From: Kribbella catacumbae DSM 19601
GTDB lineage: Bacteria; Actinomycetota; Actinomycetes; Propionibacteriales; Kribbellaceae
Direction: 5' to 3'
Assembly (NCBI RefSeq): GCF_000372465.1
Contig: NZ_AQUZ01000030.1
Location: 1-64,000 of the forward strand
DNA length: 64,000 bases
Shown here: positions 1 through 10,839 of the stretch, piece after piece
Position numbering within the stretch: the stretch's first letter is position 1
Layout of the letters: every line of letters begins with the position of its first letter
The notes under the pieces: generated by a model
The model's database searches: none
What the model was told of the DNA's origin: nothing
Seen by the model: the letters and a program-made list of their open reading frames with translations, nothing else
Program-made: the position numbers and the translations under genes

Positions 1-220
1 GATCGTGCAATGTCTGCAACACCAGCACCGACGCCGCGACCTCACCCGGCAGACTCGGCCGCCCGGTCGAGCTCGGGAACAGATCCTCGAACAACCCGGC
101 CGGGAACACCTCACCACGATGCTCAGCCAAGAACCCGAACACGCTCCCGGCCGGCACCAGATGCCCGACCAACGCCCGAGCGTCCATCAACTCCTGATCA
201 ACCCCAGCTGAACCCTGCAC
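1..220 (-). CDS. IS1182-family transposase, N-terminal part, runs off the window
   Basis: The minus strand reads an open frame from a GTG at 220 to the window edge, with no stop. The translated N terminus contains DARALVGHLVPAGSVF, then FLAEHRGEVFP, DLFPSSTGRPSLP and VLVLQTLHD. This is the usual start of actinobacterial IS1182-type DDE transposases, where a short helical region precedes the catalytic domain. The DDE residues lie outside the window. The frame stays open upstream of the GTG, so the exact start is uncertain. Family assignment is from recognised sequence pattern; whether the element is intact cannot be judged. Confidence 0.75.
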   Translation of the reverse strand, partial: MQGSAGVDQELMDARALVGHLVPAGSVFGFLAEHRGEVFPAGLFEDLFPSSTGRPSLPGEVAASVLVLQTLHD

Positions 221-286
221 CCCACAATCGTCCCAGCACGGTCACCACACGACCGGGCCAACACGCAGGTTATTCAGCAGGCTCCT
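1..286 (-). mobile_element. Left part of an IS1182-like insertion sequence
   Basis: The transposase start is followed by about 65 non-coding bases ending near 286. On the minus strand this flank begins AGGAGCCTGCTGAATAACC, which looks like a terminal inverted repeat, and it abuts the stop codon of the YCII gene. The boundary is inferred because the other end is outside the window and no target duplication can be seen. Confidence 0.5.
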
Positions 287-641
287 AGAGGTCCGCACCA
301 CTGCCGCACATCACCGGGCGGACCTCCACTGCCAGCCCGTCGATCTGTACGTCAGGCAGCAGGTTGGCGAGTTCGAGTGCGCGCTCCCGGCTGTCCACGT
401 CGACCAAGTAGTAGCCGCCCATGTACTCGCCCACCGCATGGAAGGGACCGGACGACACACCCCGACTGTGGAGCACCGTGCTCGTCGAAGGATCGGCGAG
501 CGATTGCGTACTGATCAGCTCGCCCGCGTCGGACGCGACCCGCTGGAACTCCCGGTGCCCGGCGTTCACCGCTGCGCGTTGCTCGGTCGTCAACTGCTCC
601 AGCACCGCGGCCTTCACCTGCAGGATCAGCAAGTACTTCAT
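285..641 (-). CDS. YCII-related domain protein
   Basis: Small 118-residue protein starting MKYLLILQVK, typical of the YCII/DGPF alpha-beta barrel fold, with the later strand motif GGYYLVDVDSRERALELA around residue 85. The ATG at 641 has a good ribosome site (GGAGG) nine bases upstream and was preferred over longer frames. Members are small dimeric proteins of mostly unknown role; some are enzymes. It is transcribed away from the GNAT at 729, and its stop touches the edge of the IS1182 element, so its terminator may have been lost to the insertion. Function beyond the fold is not inferable. Confidence 0.7.
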   Translation of the reverse strand: MKYLLILQVKAAVLEQLTTEQRAAVNAGHREFQRVASDAGELISTQSLADPSTSTVLHSRGVSSGPFHAVGEYMGGYYLVDVDSRERALELANLLPDVQIDGLAVEVRPVMCGSGADL

Positions 642-728
642 CGCCCACCTCCGTCCCGGTCCGCTCCTTGCGGCCTCACTACAAGTACGTAGCCGACTCG
701 CAATTCTTGACATCGTGATACTGGGTGG

Positions 729-1268
729 ATGATCACGACCGCACGTCTGGAGCTGCGCCACTTCCGGCCCGAGGACGCGGAGTCCTTCGCCGCGTACCGA
801 TCGGTGCCGGAGGTGGCCCGCTTCCAGTCCTGGGATGCGCCCTTCAGTCTGGATGACGCCCGTACGACTGTGGCCGGTTTCGCGGCAGGAGATCCTTTGC
901 AGCCTGGGTGGTTCCAGTACGCGATCGCCCTGGATGGTCAGCTCATCGGCGACATCGGGCTGAACACCTTCGACAACTTGCGGCAGGCCGACCTCGGGTT
1001 CACCCTCGCCCCGGCGTACCAGGGCAAGGGTTATGCCACCGAGGCCGTCGGCGCGTTGCTCGAGCACCTCTTCACCGAGCGCGACCTGCACCGCGTCTCG
1101 GCCGAGTGCGATGCCCGCAACGTCTCGTCAGCCCGATTGCTGGAGCGGGTCGGCTTCCAGCAGGAGGGCTTCCGGCCGGAGTACAGCTGGTTCAAGAACG
1201 AGTGGACCGACGACCTGCTGTTCGGACTACTGCAGCGCAACTGGCGTTCAGTTGGTGGCGCGGGCTGA
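729..1268 (+). CDS. GNAT N-acetyltransferase, RimJ/RimL type
   Basis: A 179-residue acetyltransferase. N-terminal TTARLELRHFRPEDAES is the standard opening of the RimJ/RimL group, which acetylates N-terminal amines or small-molecule amines with acetyl-CoA. The acetyl-CoA pyrophosphate loop is visible as AYQGKGYATEA near residues 97-107, followed by ECDARNVSSARLLERVGF. The ATG lies 5-10 bases after a weak GGGTGG site. Divergent from the YCII gene. The substrate is unknown. Confidence 0.85.
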   Translation: MITTARLELRHFRPEDAESFAAYRSVPEVARFQSWDAPFSLDDARTTVAGFAAGDPLQPGWFQYAIALDGQLIGDIGLNTFDNLRQADLGFTLAPAYQGKGYATEAVGALLEHLFTERDLHRVSAECDARNVSSARLLERVGFQQEGFRPEYSWFKNEWTDDLLFGLLQRNWRSVGGAG

Positions 1269-2015
1269 CCACGCCCGTGCGGTGAGCTCGATGGAGCCGT
1301 CGGGGTTGGTCGGCAACCGGGATTCGACCAAGGCCCGGACCTCCGCCTGGGTGGCCGGGTCCAGACTGCGCAGGTAGGCAGGCGCAACGCCTTGACCGCC
1401 GAGGAACGGCGTCCAGTATGCGTCGAAGGACTCGAACAAGGTCGGTACGACGATCGGCCGGGTGACGATGTCGGCGAACCCGGCTTCGGCGAAGAGCCCT
1501 TCGAGGCCGGCCGGATTGCAGAACGGGAACGTCCGGCCCTCGTCGAGCTCGCGGTCCTGCGGCCGGATGTCGCCGGCCGCGTCCCAGAAGTACTTCATCA
1601 ACTGCATGCCCTCGGCGTAGTCCCAGACGTAGACGGCGACCGTCGTACCGATCGAGCGCATCTTGCGCAGTGCCTCAACCCGCTCGGGGATGAAGTTGAG
1701 CACCAGCCCGGAGACCACCACGTCGAAGGCTTCGTCGGACAACTCCGCCGCCGACCGCACCTCGAACCGCGCCCGATCGTCCTGCACCGCGCCGCGGGCG
1801 TAGCCGACGAACCCCTCCGACGGATCCACACCGACCACTTCGCCCGGCGCCGCGGAGGCGAGGATCGTGCTGGTCAAAGCGCCTGTCCCACAACCGACGT
1901 CGAGCCACTTCAACCCCGGCGGCTGATCGAGCCAGCTCACGAACTCCGCCGCGACCAGCCGGCTCCAGCGCCCGACGTACGACTCGTAGATCTCCCCCTG
2001 CGACCACTCACTCAT
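1248..2015 (-). CDS. Class I SAM-dependent methyltransferase
   Basis: 255 residues. Motif I WLDVGCGTGAL lies at about residues 35-45, the acidic VVGVDPSEGFVGYAR follows, and then AFDVVVSGLVLNFI, all consistent with a Methyltransf_11 Rossmann fold. The start is the ATG at 2015; a longer frame runs through the upstream SDR and is a shadow. The 3' end overlaps the opposite-strand GNAT by 21 bases. It follows the SDR on the same strand after 20 bases and may share its transcript. Substrate not inferable. Confidence 0.85.
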   Translation of the reverse strand: MSEWSQGEIYESYVGRWSRLVAAEFVSWLDQPPGLKWLDVGCGTGALTSTILASAAPGEVVGVDPSEGFVGYARGAVQDDRARFEVRSAAELSDEAFDVVVSGLVLNFIPERVEALRKMRSIGTTVAVYVWDYAEGMQLMKYFWDAAGDIRPQDRELDEGRTFPFCNPAGLEGLFAEAGFADIVTRPIVVPTLFESFDAYWTPFLGGQGVAPAYLRSLDPATQAEVRALVESRLPTNPDGSIELTARAWSARATN

Positions 2016-2035
2016 TCCTGCACTGTCGCACAAGG

Positions 2036-2965
2036 TCAGGCGACGCGGCTCGGGAGCGACACACCGGTGAGGCGCTCGGCGGCGAGCCAGAGCCGGGCGT
2101 TGGTCTGCTCGTCGAGCGAACGCCGCGGAGCCTTGACGAGCTTGGTGGGGCCGACCATCCCGAAGCGCTTGCTCGGACCGTAGTACGCGCCGGCTGCCGC
2201 ATTCGGGTCGGTGGCAGCGAACAGCAACGGCTCTGCGCCCTGCTCGACACCCTGCGAAGGAAGCGGGTTGTAGTTCTCGAACAACCGGACGATCAAGGGC
2301 GTCTTGTCCAGGCCGAGGCTCGGGCCGGTGGACTGCAGGTTGGTCCGGGTGAAGCCGGGGTGGGCGGCGTTGCTCATCAGGTTCCAGCCGCGCTCCCGGG
2401 CGATCGCCGCGAGCTGGTGCGCGAACATCAGGTCGGCCAGCTTCGACTGCGCGTACGACGTCGTGGACCGGTAGCTCTGCTCCCAGTGGAGATCGTCGAA
2501 CCGGATCCGGCCGAAGTTGGCCGCGCCGCTGCTCATCGTCGACACCCGCGGCGCCGGCGCGGCCAGCAACAACGGCAGCAGCCGGAGGGTCAGCGCGAAC
2601 GGGCCGAGGAAGTTGCTGCCGAACTGGAGTTCGAAGCCGTCCGAGGTGGTCATCCGGTTGGGCGGCGCCATCACGCCGGCGTTGTTGACGAGCAGGTCGA
2701 TAGCCTTGCCGTCCGCGATCAGCCCGTCGGCGAACTCCCGCACCGAGCCGAGGTCGGCCAGGTCGATCCGCCGTACTTCGAGCTGCGCCTCCGGGTACTG
2801 CGCCAGGATCTCCGCGCGAGCCTGATCGCCCTTCGACGGCGTACGGACCGCCATCACCACGCGGGCACCGGCGCCCGCCAACCGCCTGACCGTCTCCTTG
2901 CCGGTGCCGCTGTTGGCGCCGGTCACCACTGCGTACTTGCCGGTCTGGTCCGGGACGTCGTACAT
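2036..2965 (-). CDS. Short-chain dehydrogenase/reductase
   Basis: 309 residues, longer than a classical SDR because of a C-terminal extension typical of the retinol dehydrogenase/WW-oxidoreductase-like group. The cofactor motif TGANSGTG is at 15-22, NNAG at 94-97, and the catalytic pair Y171 and K175 lies in YAQSK. It should reduce or oxidise a carbonyl or alcohol with NADP(H). GGAGC precedes the ATG at 2965. The gene is divergent from a TetR regulator, and a copy of the shared operator lies 19 bases upstream of its start, so it is the likely regulated target. Confidence 0.88.
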   Translation of the reverse strand: MYDVPDQTGKYAVVTGANSGTGKETVRRLAGAGARVVMAVRTPSKGDQARAEILAQYPEAQLEVRRIDLADLGSVREFADGLIADGKAIDLLVNNAGVMAPPNRMTTSDGFELQFGSNFLGPFALTLRLLPLLLAAPAPRVSTMSSGAANFGRIRFDDLHWEQSYRSTTSYAQSKLADLMFAHQLAAIARERGWNLMSNAAHPGFTRTNLQSTGPSLGLDKTPLIVRLFENYNPLPSQGVEQGAEPLLFAATDPNAAAGAYYGPSKRFGMVGPTKLVKAPRRSLDEQTNARLWLAAERLTGVSLPSRVA

Positions 2966-2983
2966 GGCACGCTCCTTCGTAAA

Positions 2984-3049
2984 AGACTGGTGGTCTGTTA
3001 CTCGAAACTATCAGACCGGTGGTCTGATGGCAACAGACCGCCGGTCTGT
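2984..3049. promoter_or_regulatory. Three operator copies between SDR and TetR genes
   Basis: Three near-identical dyads occur here: AGACTGGTGGTCT at 2984-2996, TCAGACCGGTGGTCTGA at 3011-3027 and ACAGACCGCCGGTCTGT at 3033-3049. Their centres are 29 and 22 bp apart. They fill the divergent promoter region, so the adjacent TetR protein is the obvious ligand and would control both genes. Confidence 0.75.
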
Positions 3050-3060
3050 AGGATGTGACC

Positions 3061-3723
3061 ATGACGACTTTCCAGCGCGCCCGCAGCGACGAGCAGCGGG
3101 CCGAGCGGCGGCGGGCGATCCTCGCCACCGCCGCCGAGATGCTCACCGAGCTGCCGGTCGCCCAGCTCAGCCTGAACGAGCTGAGCCGCCGCGTCGGGCT
3201 GGCGAAGTCCAACGTGCTGAACTACTTCGAGTCCCGTGAGGCAATCCTGCTGGAACTGCTCGACACCGAGACGCAGGCCTGGATCGGCCAGCTCGACCAG
3301 GAGCTGACGGTTGACCCGAAGGCAACGGCCGACGAGCGGGCCGGCCGGCTCGCGGACGCGATCGTCACGACGCTGGCCGCCCGGCCGATGCTGTGCACGC
3401 TCCTCGCCGCCCAGTCGTCGGTGCTCGAACACAACATCTCGGTCGAGGTCGCACTCACCTTCAAGCGCAGCTCGGTGGCCAACCTCAGCTCCATCCTCGA
3501 GCTGGTACTACGAAGCGTCCCCGAGCTCGGCGAGGAAGGCGCCGCCCGGTTCATCACCGGCGCGGCCATGCTGATCGGCGTGATCTGGACTCACGCCCAC
3601 CCGGCAGCCGCCATCACGGCCGCCTACGAGGCCGACCCCACTGTCGCCACCTTCCGGATCACCTTCGCCCCGGCCCTCCGCGAAACCCTGCAAACCCTGC
3701 TCACCGGCGTCCTTCCCCGGTAG
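3061..3723 (+). CDS. TetR-family regulator
   Basis: 220 residues from the ATG at 3061; a GTG two codons earlier at 3055 is an alternative start. The helix-turn-helix is QLSLNELSRRVGLAKSNVLNYF (broken here for length: recognition helix KSNVLNYF) followed by ESREAILLELL, the TetR signature. The C-terminal half is a typical helical ligand-binding domain. It is divergent from the SDR and downstream of three dyads, so autoregulation and repression of the SDR are likely. The ligand is unknown. Confidence 0.85.
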   Translation: MTTFQRARSDEQRAERRRAILATAAEMLTELPVAQLSLNELSRRVGLAKSNVLNYFESREAILLELLDTETQAWIGQLDQELTVDPKATADERAGRLADAIVTTLAARPMLCTLLAAQSSVLEHNISVEVALTFKRSSVANLSSILELVLRSVPELGEEGAARFITGAAMLIGVIWTHAHPAAAITAAYEADPTVATFRITFAPALRETLQTLLTGVLPR

Positions 3724-3728
3724 TCGGG

Positions 3729-4205
3729 CTAGACCTTCCTCACGTACCGGTGGCAGGCGACCGGGATGGGGCCGTCGTCTGTCACTGCGGGGTAGTCGAA
3801 GGCGCCGTTCTCGGTCCAGCCGGCGCGTTCGTAGAAGCGGCGGGCGCGGGCGTTGCCGGCGGCAACTGCTAGCCAGGCCTGGTCGTGACCGTTCTCCTTG
3901 ACCTGCCGCGCCGCGTCGGCGAGCAGGGCATCGGCCACGCCCGAGCCGCGGTGTTCACCGGAGACGTAGACCTGCTCGACCTCGTCGGCCACCACCATCA
4001 CGAACCCGGCCACCTCGTCGCCGACCAGCGCGACGGTGGTGTCCGGGATCTTCGCCGGTACGCGGTCCCAGAACGACTCCTTGGTGCGGATTTCGACCAG
4101 CTCGTCCGGTACGTTGCCGAAGTGGCCGTCACCCCATCCGCCGTACCAGATCGAGGCGACGGCATGGGCATCAGCCGCGACCGCGGCGCGCAGGGTGATC
4201 GTCAT
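3729..4205 (-). CDS. GNAT N-acetyltransferase
   Basis: 158 residues beginning MTITLRAAVAADAHAVASI. The acetyl-CoA loop is in EHRGSGVADALLADA around residue 88-100, and the C-terminal ARRFYERAGWTENG is the normal GNAT motif B. It converges on the TetR gene with only five bases between stops. It is transcribed in the same direction as metH, which ends 13 bases upstream of its ATG, so it may be the last gene of the metH transcript. Substrate unknown. Confidence 0.85.
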   Translation of the reverse strand: MTITLRAAVAADAHAVASIWYGGWGDGHFGNVPDELVEIRTKESFWDRVPAKIPDTTVALVGDEVAGFVMVVADEVEQVYVSGEHRGSGVADALLADAARQVKENGHDQAWLAVAAGNARARRFYERAGWTENGAFDYPAVTDDGPIPVACHRYVRKV

Positions 4206-4218
4206 CCCGCCATTTTAG

Positions 4219-7830
<3,612 letters not shown>

Positions 7831-7839
7831 CTTCGGCCA

Positions 7840-7930
7840 CCTCCAGAAGAGTTTCCGGAGGCGCCCTTACTCGGTCGAACCAGACCGAGCGTGGCGGAAC
7901 CCTCCGGGCCCGTCGCAGCGCCTCTCGACC
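7840..7930 (-). promoter_or_regulatory. Putative S-adenosylhomocysteine (SAH) riboswitch in the metH leader
   Basis: On the minus strand the leader contains GAGGCGCUGCGAC (7924-7912), then CCACGCUCGGUC (7894-7883), then AAGGGCGCCUCC. This order and the GCUGCGAC core match the SAH riboswitch class. P1 would pair GGUCGAG (7930-7924) with CUCGGUC (7889-7883). The pseudoknot would pair GAGGCGC (7924-7918) with GCGCCUC (7864-7858). Competing hairpins exist: CUCGGUC with GACCGAG (7876-7870), and CCUCCGGA (7861-7854) with the ribosome site UCUGGAGG (7847-7840). Ligand binding would thus free the metH ribosome site. One core base differs from the consensus as I remember it. Confidence 0.6.
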
Positions 7931-7938
7931 TGGACCGC

Positions 7939-7944
7939 CATCTT
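7939..7944 (-). promoter_or_regulatory. Possible -10 element of the metH promoter
   Basis: The minus strand reads TAAGAT at 7944-7939, which would place a transcription start near 7932, directly at the 5' edge of the proposed riboswitch P1 stem. No clear -35 was seen. This is a weak call based on spacing. Confidence 0.3.
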
Positions 7945-7970
7945 AGTGACCGAGACGGGCGAAGAAAGAA

Positions 7971-8426
7971 TCATTGCCCGACTATTGAGACTACCCGCCG
8001 GTATTCGAGACGGCTCAGAGGTCGCGCAGCGCGTCGATGGTGCCTGCCTCGGGGATCCGGCGCGGTCTCGCTCAGGAAGGCGGTCACGCATTCGACCGCG
8101 ACATCCGGCGCGAGACGCTTGAGGCTGAGCGCGAGAATGTTCGCGTCGTTCCACAGCCGCGCGCCCCGGGCGGTCCACGCATCGCTGACCGTCGCCGCCC
8201 GGGCACCCCGCACCTTGTTGGCAGCCATCGCCGTACCGGTGCCCGTCCAGCACATCAACACCCCGTAGTCGCACTCCCCCGAGACGACCACCTCGGCCAC
8301 CTCTTTCGACATACTCGGCCAGACGGCCGACACGGTCGCCGAGATGACCTCGTGCTCCGCCCTCAGGTAGGCCACGACTGCCTGCACACACTCGTTGTCA
8401 TCATCCGCAGCAAACGCGATCTTCAT
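7971..8426 (-). CDS. RpiB/LacAB-family sugar-phosphate isomerase-like protein
   Basis: 151 residues, the usual RpiB length. The catalytic-cysteine loop reads GVLMCWTGTGTAMAANK with C59, and the later LWNDANILAL corresponds to the conserved NDAN segment. RpiB proteins interconvert ribose-5-P and ribulose-5-P or related sugar phosphates. Two standard features differ: the N-terminal SDHAG motif is AADDDN, and the histidine before NDAN is Trp, so phosphate binding or ring opening may differ and substrate is uncertain. GGGAGGT precedes the ATG at 8426. The gene lies upstream of metH on the same strand but is separated from it by the riboswitch leader. Confidence 0.75.
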   Translation of the reverse strand: MKIAFAADDDNECVQAVVAYLRAEHEVISATVSAVWPSMSKEVAEVVVSGECDYGVLMCWTGTGTAMAANKVRGARAATVSDAWTARGARLWNDANILALSLKRLAPDVAVECVTAFLSETAPDPRGRHHRRAARPLSRLEYRRVVSIVGQ

Positions 8427-8467
8427 CAGCTACCTCCCGAAACCATTCAACCAGCGCCGGGCACAGT

Positions 8468-8514
8468 GAGCGGGCCCGGGCGCTCCGGGGGGTGAGAGTG
8501 CGCCGGGCCCGCTC
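8468..8514. terminator. Strong G+C hairpin
   Basis: GAGCGGGCCCGG at 8468-8479 is exactly complementary to CCGGGCCCGCTC at 8503-8514, with a 23-base loop. It sits 3' of the minus-strand protease pseudogene and upstream of the RpiB-like gene, so it is probably the terminator of the former. No U tract follows, as usual in actinomycetes. Confidence 0.6.
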
Positions 8515-8561
8515 GGGCGGTTCGCTGCGTGGGGGGAGACGTCAGCGAACCGGGCCGGTGG

Positions 8562-9226
8562 TTAGTTCGATCGTTTTGGTGTGTTGCTGGCCTGGTCTGT
8601 CCAGGTGACGGGGATCTTGTCGCCTGGGTGGTGCTGGTCGAGGAGGTTCGAGAGGGCTTCGGGGGAATCGACTGTCTTAGCCCGACCCATCGCCAGTGCC
8701 AGTGGTGGCGGTGAGGGCGGCTATTGCGCTGCTGGGGTTCCTGCTGTTGGTGACGTTCGGCTGGTACGCCGTCTGCCCGGGGTTGACGCGACCGGGGTTG
8801 TTCGTACCGCCCGCCGTGTCGACGCCGATCACCTCGCCGGACGCGTTGGCCAGCGGTCCGCCGGAGTCGCCGGCCTGGATGTTCGCATCGGTCTGGATCA
8901 GCCCGGTGAGGTTCTCGGGATCGGCGCCGGACTCGTCGGTCGCGGTGATCGCCTGGTTGAGGCCGGTCACCTTGCCCGGCGCATAGCTCGGCGTACCGCC
9001 CACGCCGCCGCCACCGCCGCCGGATCCATCACCTGCGACACCGTGGAACTGTTCGCAGTCGACTGCTGATCGATACCCCAAGCAACAGACCCGGCTGTAA
9101 GAACCGCCGCCATCCCCAAAGCCCCGATCACCAGAGGCAACCGCTTCCGCCGCCGCGGCGGCGGCTGCTGAAACCCCGGCCCCACTGCGGCACCCAGCCC
9201 TGCTGCGGTCCTTCGGTGTTGCTCAT
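8562..9226 (-). pseudogene. Decayed S1C (HtrA-like) serine protease with PDZ domain
   Basis: Three pieces of one protease lie in order but in different frames. (1) An ATG at 9226 starts MSNTEGPQQGW; after a shift come a basic stretch and the membrane anchor RLPLVIGALGMAAVLTAG, then DQQSTANSSTVSQVMDPAA. (2) After loss of the His/Asp catalytic region, the frame resumes at GGTPSYAPGKVTGLNQAIT and includes the nucleophile motif AGDSGGPL. (3) The tail of a PDZ domain, SPEALSNLLDQHHPGDKIP, occurs at about 8562-8680 in yet another frame. The intact family is near 400 residues; this spans about 220 codons. Non-functional. The piece joins lie in G+C-rich repeats such as GGCGGTGGCGGCG. Confidence 0.8.
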
Positions 9227-9349
9227 GTCCCGTTGCCTCCTCAGCCCTTCCTGCCTGAGATCGAGTAGACCTCGGCAGTCTGAGAACTCCATCGGCTGAA
9301 CCGATGAATCGCCTGAGAATCCACCATGACCTGTACCACCGGCGACGGC

Positions 9350-10762
9350 CTACCTCCGGACGGCGGCGATGGCGTTCGCGAGCAGGTCGATGCCTTCGAC
9401 AATGGCTGGTTCGGTCAGGCTGCCATAGCCGAAGACCAAGCCCTGGGGGCCGGGCTTCTGCACCCAGTAGGGGCCGAGTCCATAGACCCCGATCCCGCGC
9501 TCGAGGGCGGCCGGCATCAAGGCCTCCTCGGTCAGGTCCGGTGGTAGCCAGGTCATCACGTGCAGCCCGGCTGAAATCCCGACCGGCCGCAAGTCGGGAA
9601 TCTTCTCGGCCAGTCGCCCGATCAGGGCATCGCGCAACTGCCGGTACCGCGGCCGCATCCGGCGCAAGTGCCGATCGAACTCACCCCGCGCGACGAAGTC
9701 CGCAAAGGTCAACTGGTCGAACACCGACGACCCGCGATCGTCCACGACCTTCGCCTCCGCCATCGGCTCCACCAGCCGGTCCGGCAGGATCAGCCAGCCC
9801 AGCCGCAACCCCGGCGCCAGCGTCTTGCTCGCCGTCCCCGCATAGGCCACCCGATCCGGCGCAAGCCCCTGCATCGCACCGACCGGCTCACGGTCATACC
9901 GGTACTCCGCGTCGTAGTCGTCCTCGATGATCAACGCCTCCCGCCGAGTCGCCCACTCCACCAGCGCCGTCCGCGTCTGCGCCGAGGTCACCGCCCCGGT
10001 CGGGAACTGATGCGCCGCAGTCACCAGTACGACGTCCGCACCGGACCGCTCGAGCGCCTCCACATCCAGCCCGGTCTCCAGCACCGGTACGCCGACCGAC
10101 TCCAGACCCGCCGCGGCCGCAACGGCGCGGAGCTCATCGTCGGACGGATCCTCGACCGCCAGCCGCCGATAGCCGGAAGCGGCCAGCACCTGAAGCAGCA
10201 ACCGTGACCCCTGCGCGAAACCGTTGCAGATAAGCATGTTCTCCGCCTGCGCCGACGTACCGCGCACCCGGTTGAGGTAGTCCGCCAGCGCCTCGCGCAA
10301 CTCGGAGGCCCCTTGGCCTTCGAGATAGGCCAGCTTGCTGTGCGGCGCCTCGTTCAGCACCTTCCGGATCGACCGCAACCAGGCAGCCCGCGGGAACTGC
10401 GTGACGTCAGGGCGGCTGTACTTGAAGTCGATCCGCGGCGGACCACCGGCCGACGACTTCGGCTTGTCCTGCTGGACGATCCGGGCCGCGGCCGGCGCGA
10501 CCTGGGTATAGCCGCCGATCCGGCTGACAAGGTAGCCCTCGGCAACCAACTGCTGATAGGCCTCGACCACCACACCCCGGGACAGCCCGAGGTCGCTCGC
10601 CAGCGCGCGGGTCGCGGGCAGCACGGTGTCCGCGCGCAGTAACCCCTGCTGGATCCGCTCCCGGATCCCGCCCTCCAACTGCTGGTGCAACGGCAACCCA
10701 CTGTCCCGGCGAAGCTCGATCAGCAGCTCACCGGCGCCCGAATTGGTCCTGGATCGGCTCAT
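9350..10762 (-). CDS. MocR/PdxR-type regulator (GntR HTH fused to aminotransferase-like domain)
   Basis: 470 residues. The N-terminal winged helix reads LPLHQQLEGGIRERI, then LPATRALASDLGLSRGVVVEAYQQL, the GntR pattern. It is followed by a fold-type I aminotransferase domain with the PLP lysine K313 in YAGTASKTLAPGLRLGW and an acidic EDDYDAEYRYDREPVG. MocR proteins sense PLP-linked amines, usually GABA, PLP or taurine, and regulate the divergent gene. Here that neighbour is a flavoprotein oxidase. ATG at 10762. Confidence 0.9.
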   Translation of the reverse strand: MSRSRTNSGAGELLIELRRDSGLPLHQQLEGGIRERIQQGLLRADTVLPATRALASDLGLSRGVVVEAYQQLVAEGYLVSRIGGYTQVAPAAARIVQQDKPKSSAGGPPRIDFKYSRPDVTQFPRAAWLRSIRKVLNEAPHSKLAYLEGQGASELREALADYLNRVRGTSAQAENMLICNGFAQGSRLLLQVLAASGYRRLAVEDPSDDELRAVAAAAGLESVGVPVLETGLDVEALERSGADVVLVTAAHQFPTGAVTSAQTRTALVEWATRREALIIEDDYDAEYRYDREPVGAMQGLAPDRVAYAGTASKTLAPGLRLGWLILPDRLVEPMAEAKVVDDRGSSVFDQLTFADFVARGEFDRHLRRMRPRYRQLRDALIGRLAEKIPDLRPVGISAGLHVMTWLPPDLTEEALMPAALERGIGVYGLGPYWVQKPGPQGLVFGYGSLTEPAIVEGIDLLANAIAAVRR

Positions 10763-10774
10763 AGAACTGGACCT

Positions 10775-10784
10775 TATCCGGATA
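10775..10784. promoter_or_regulatory. Short dyad between MocR regulator and flavoprotein gene
   Basis: TATCCGGATA is a perfect 10-bp palindrome 13 bp upstream of the regulator start, flanked by partly mirrored GAACTGG and CCGGTTC. It is a candidate MocR operator or part of the divergent promoter. Weak on its own. Confidence 0.35.
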
Positions 10785-10839
10785 CCGGTTCGCTGTCAGG
10801 GTAGTGACACCAAGCAACATCCAGCAGAGGAGCAGCACG

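Noticed and set aside
1248-3212. 654-codon minus-strand frame
   Set aside because: Joins the methyltransferase to an out-of-frame reading of the SDR; only the last 255 codons are a real gene.
7831-7970. Cobalamin or SAM riboswitch before metH
   Set aside because: I looked for the B12-box and SAM-I/SAM-IV core sequences and did not see them; the pairings fit the SAH class better.
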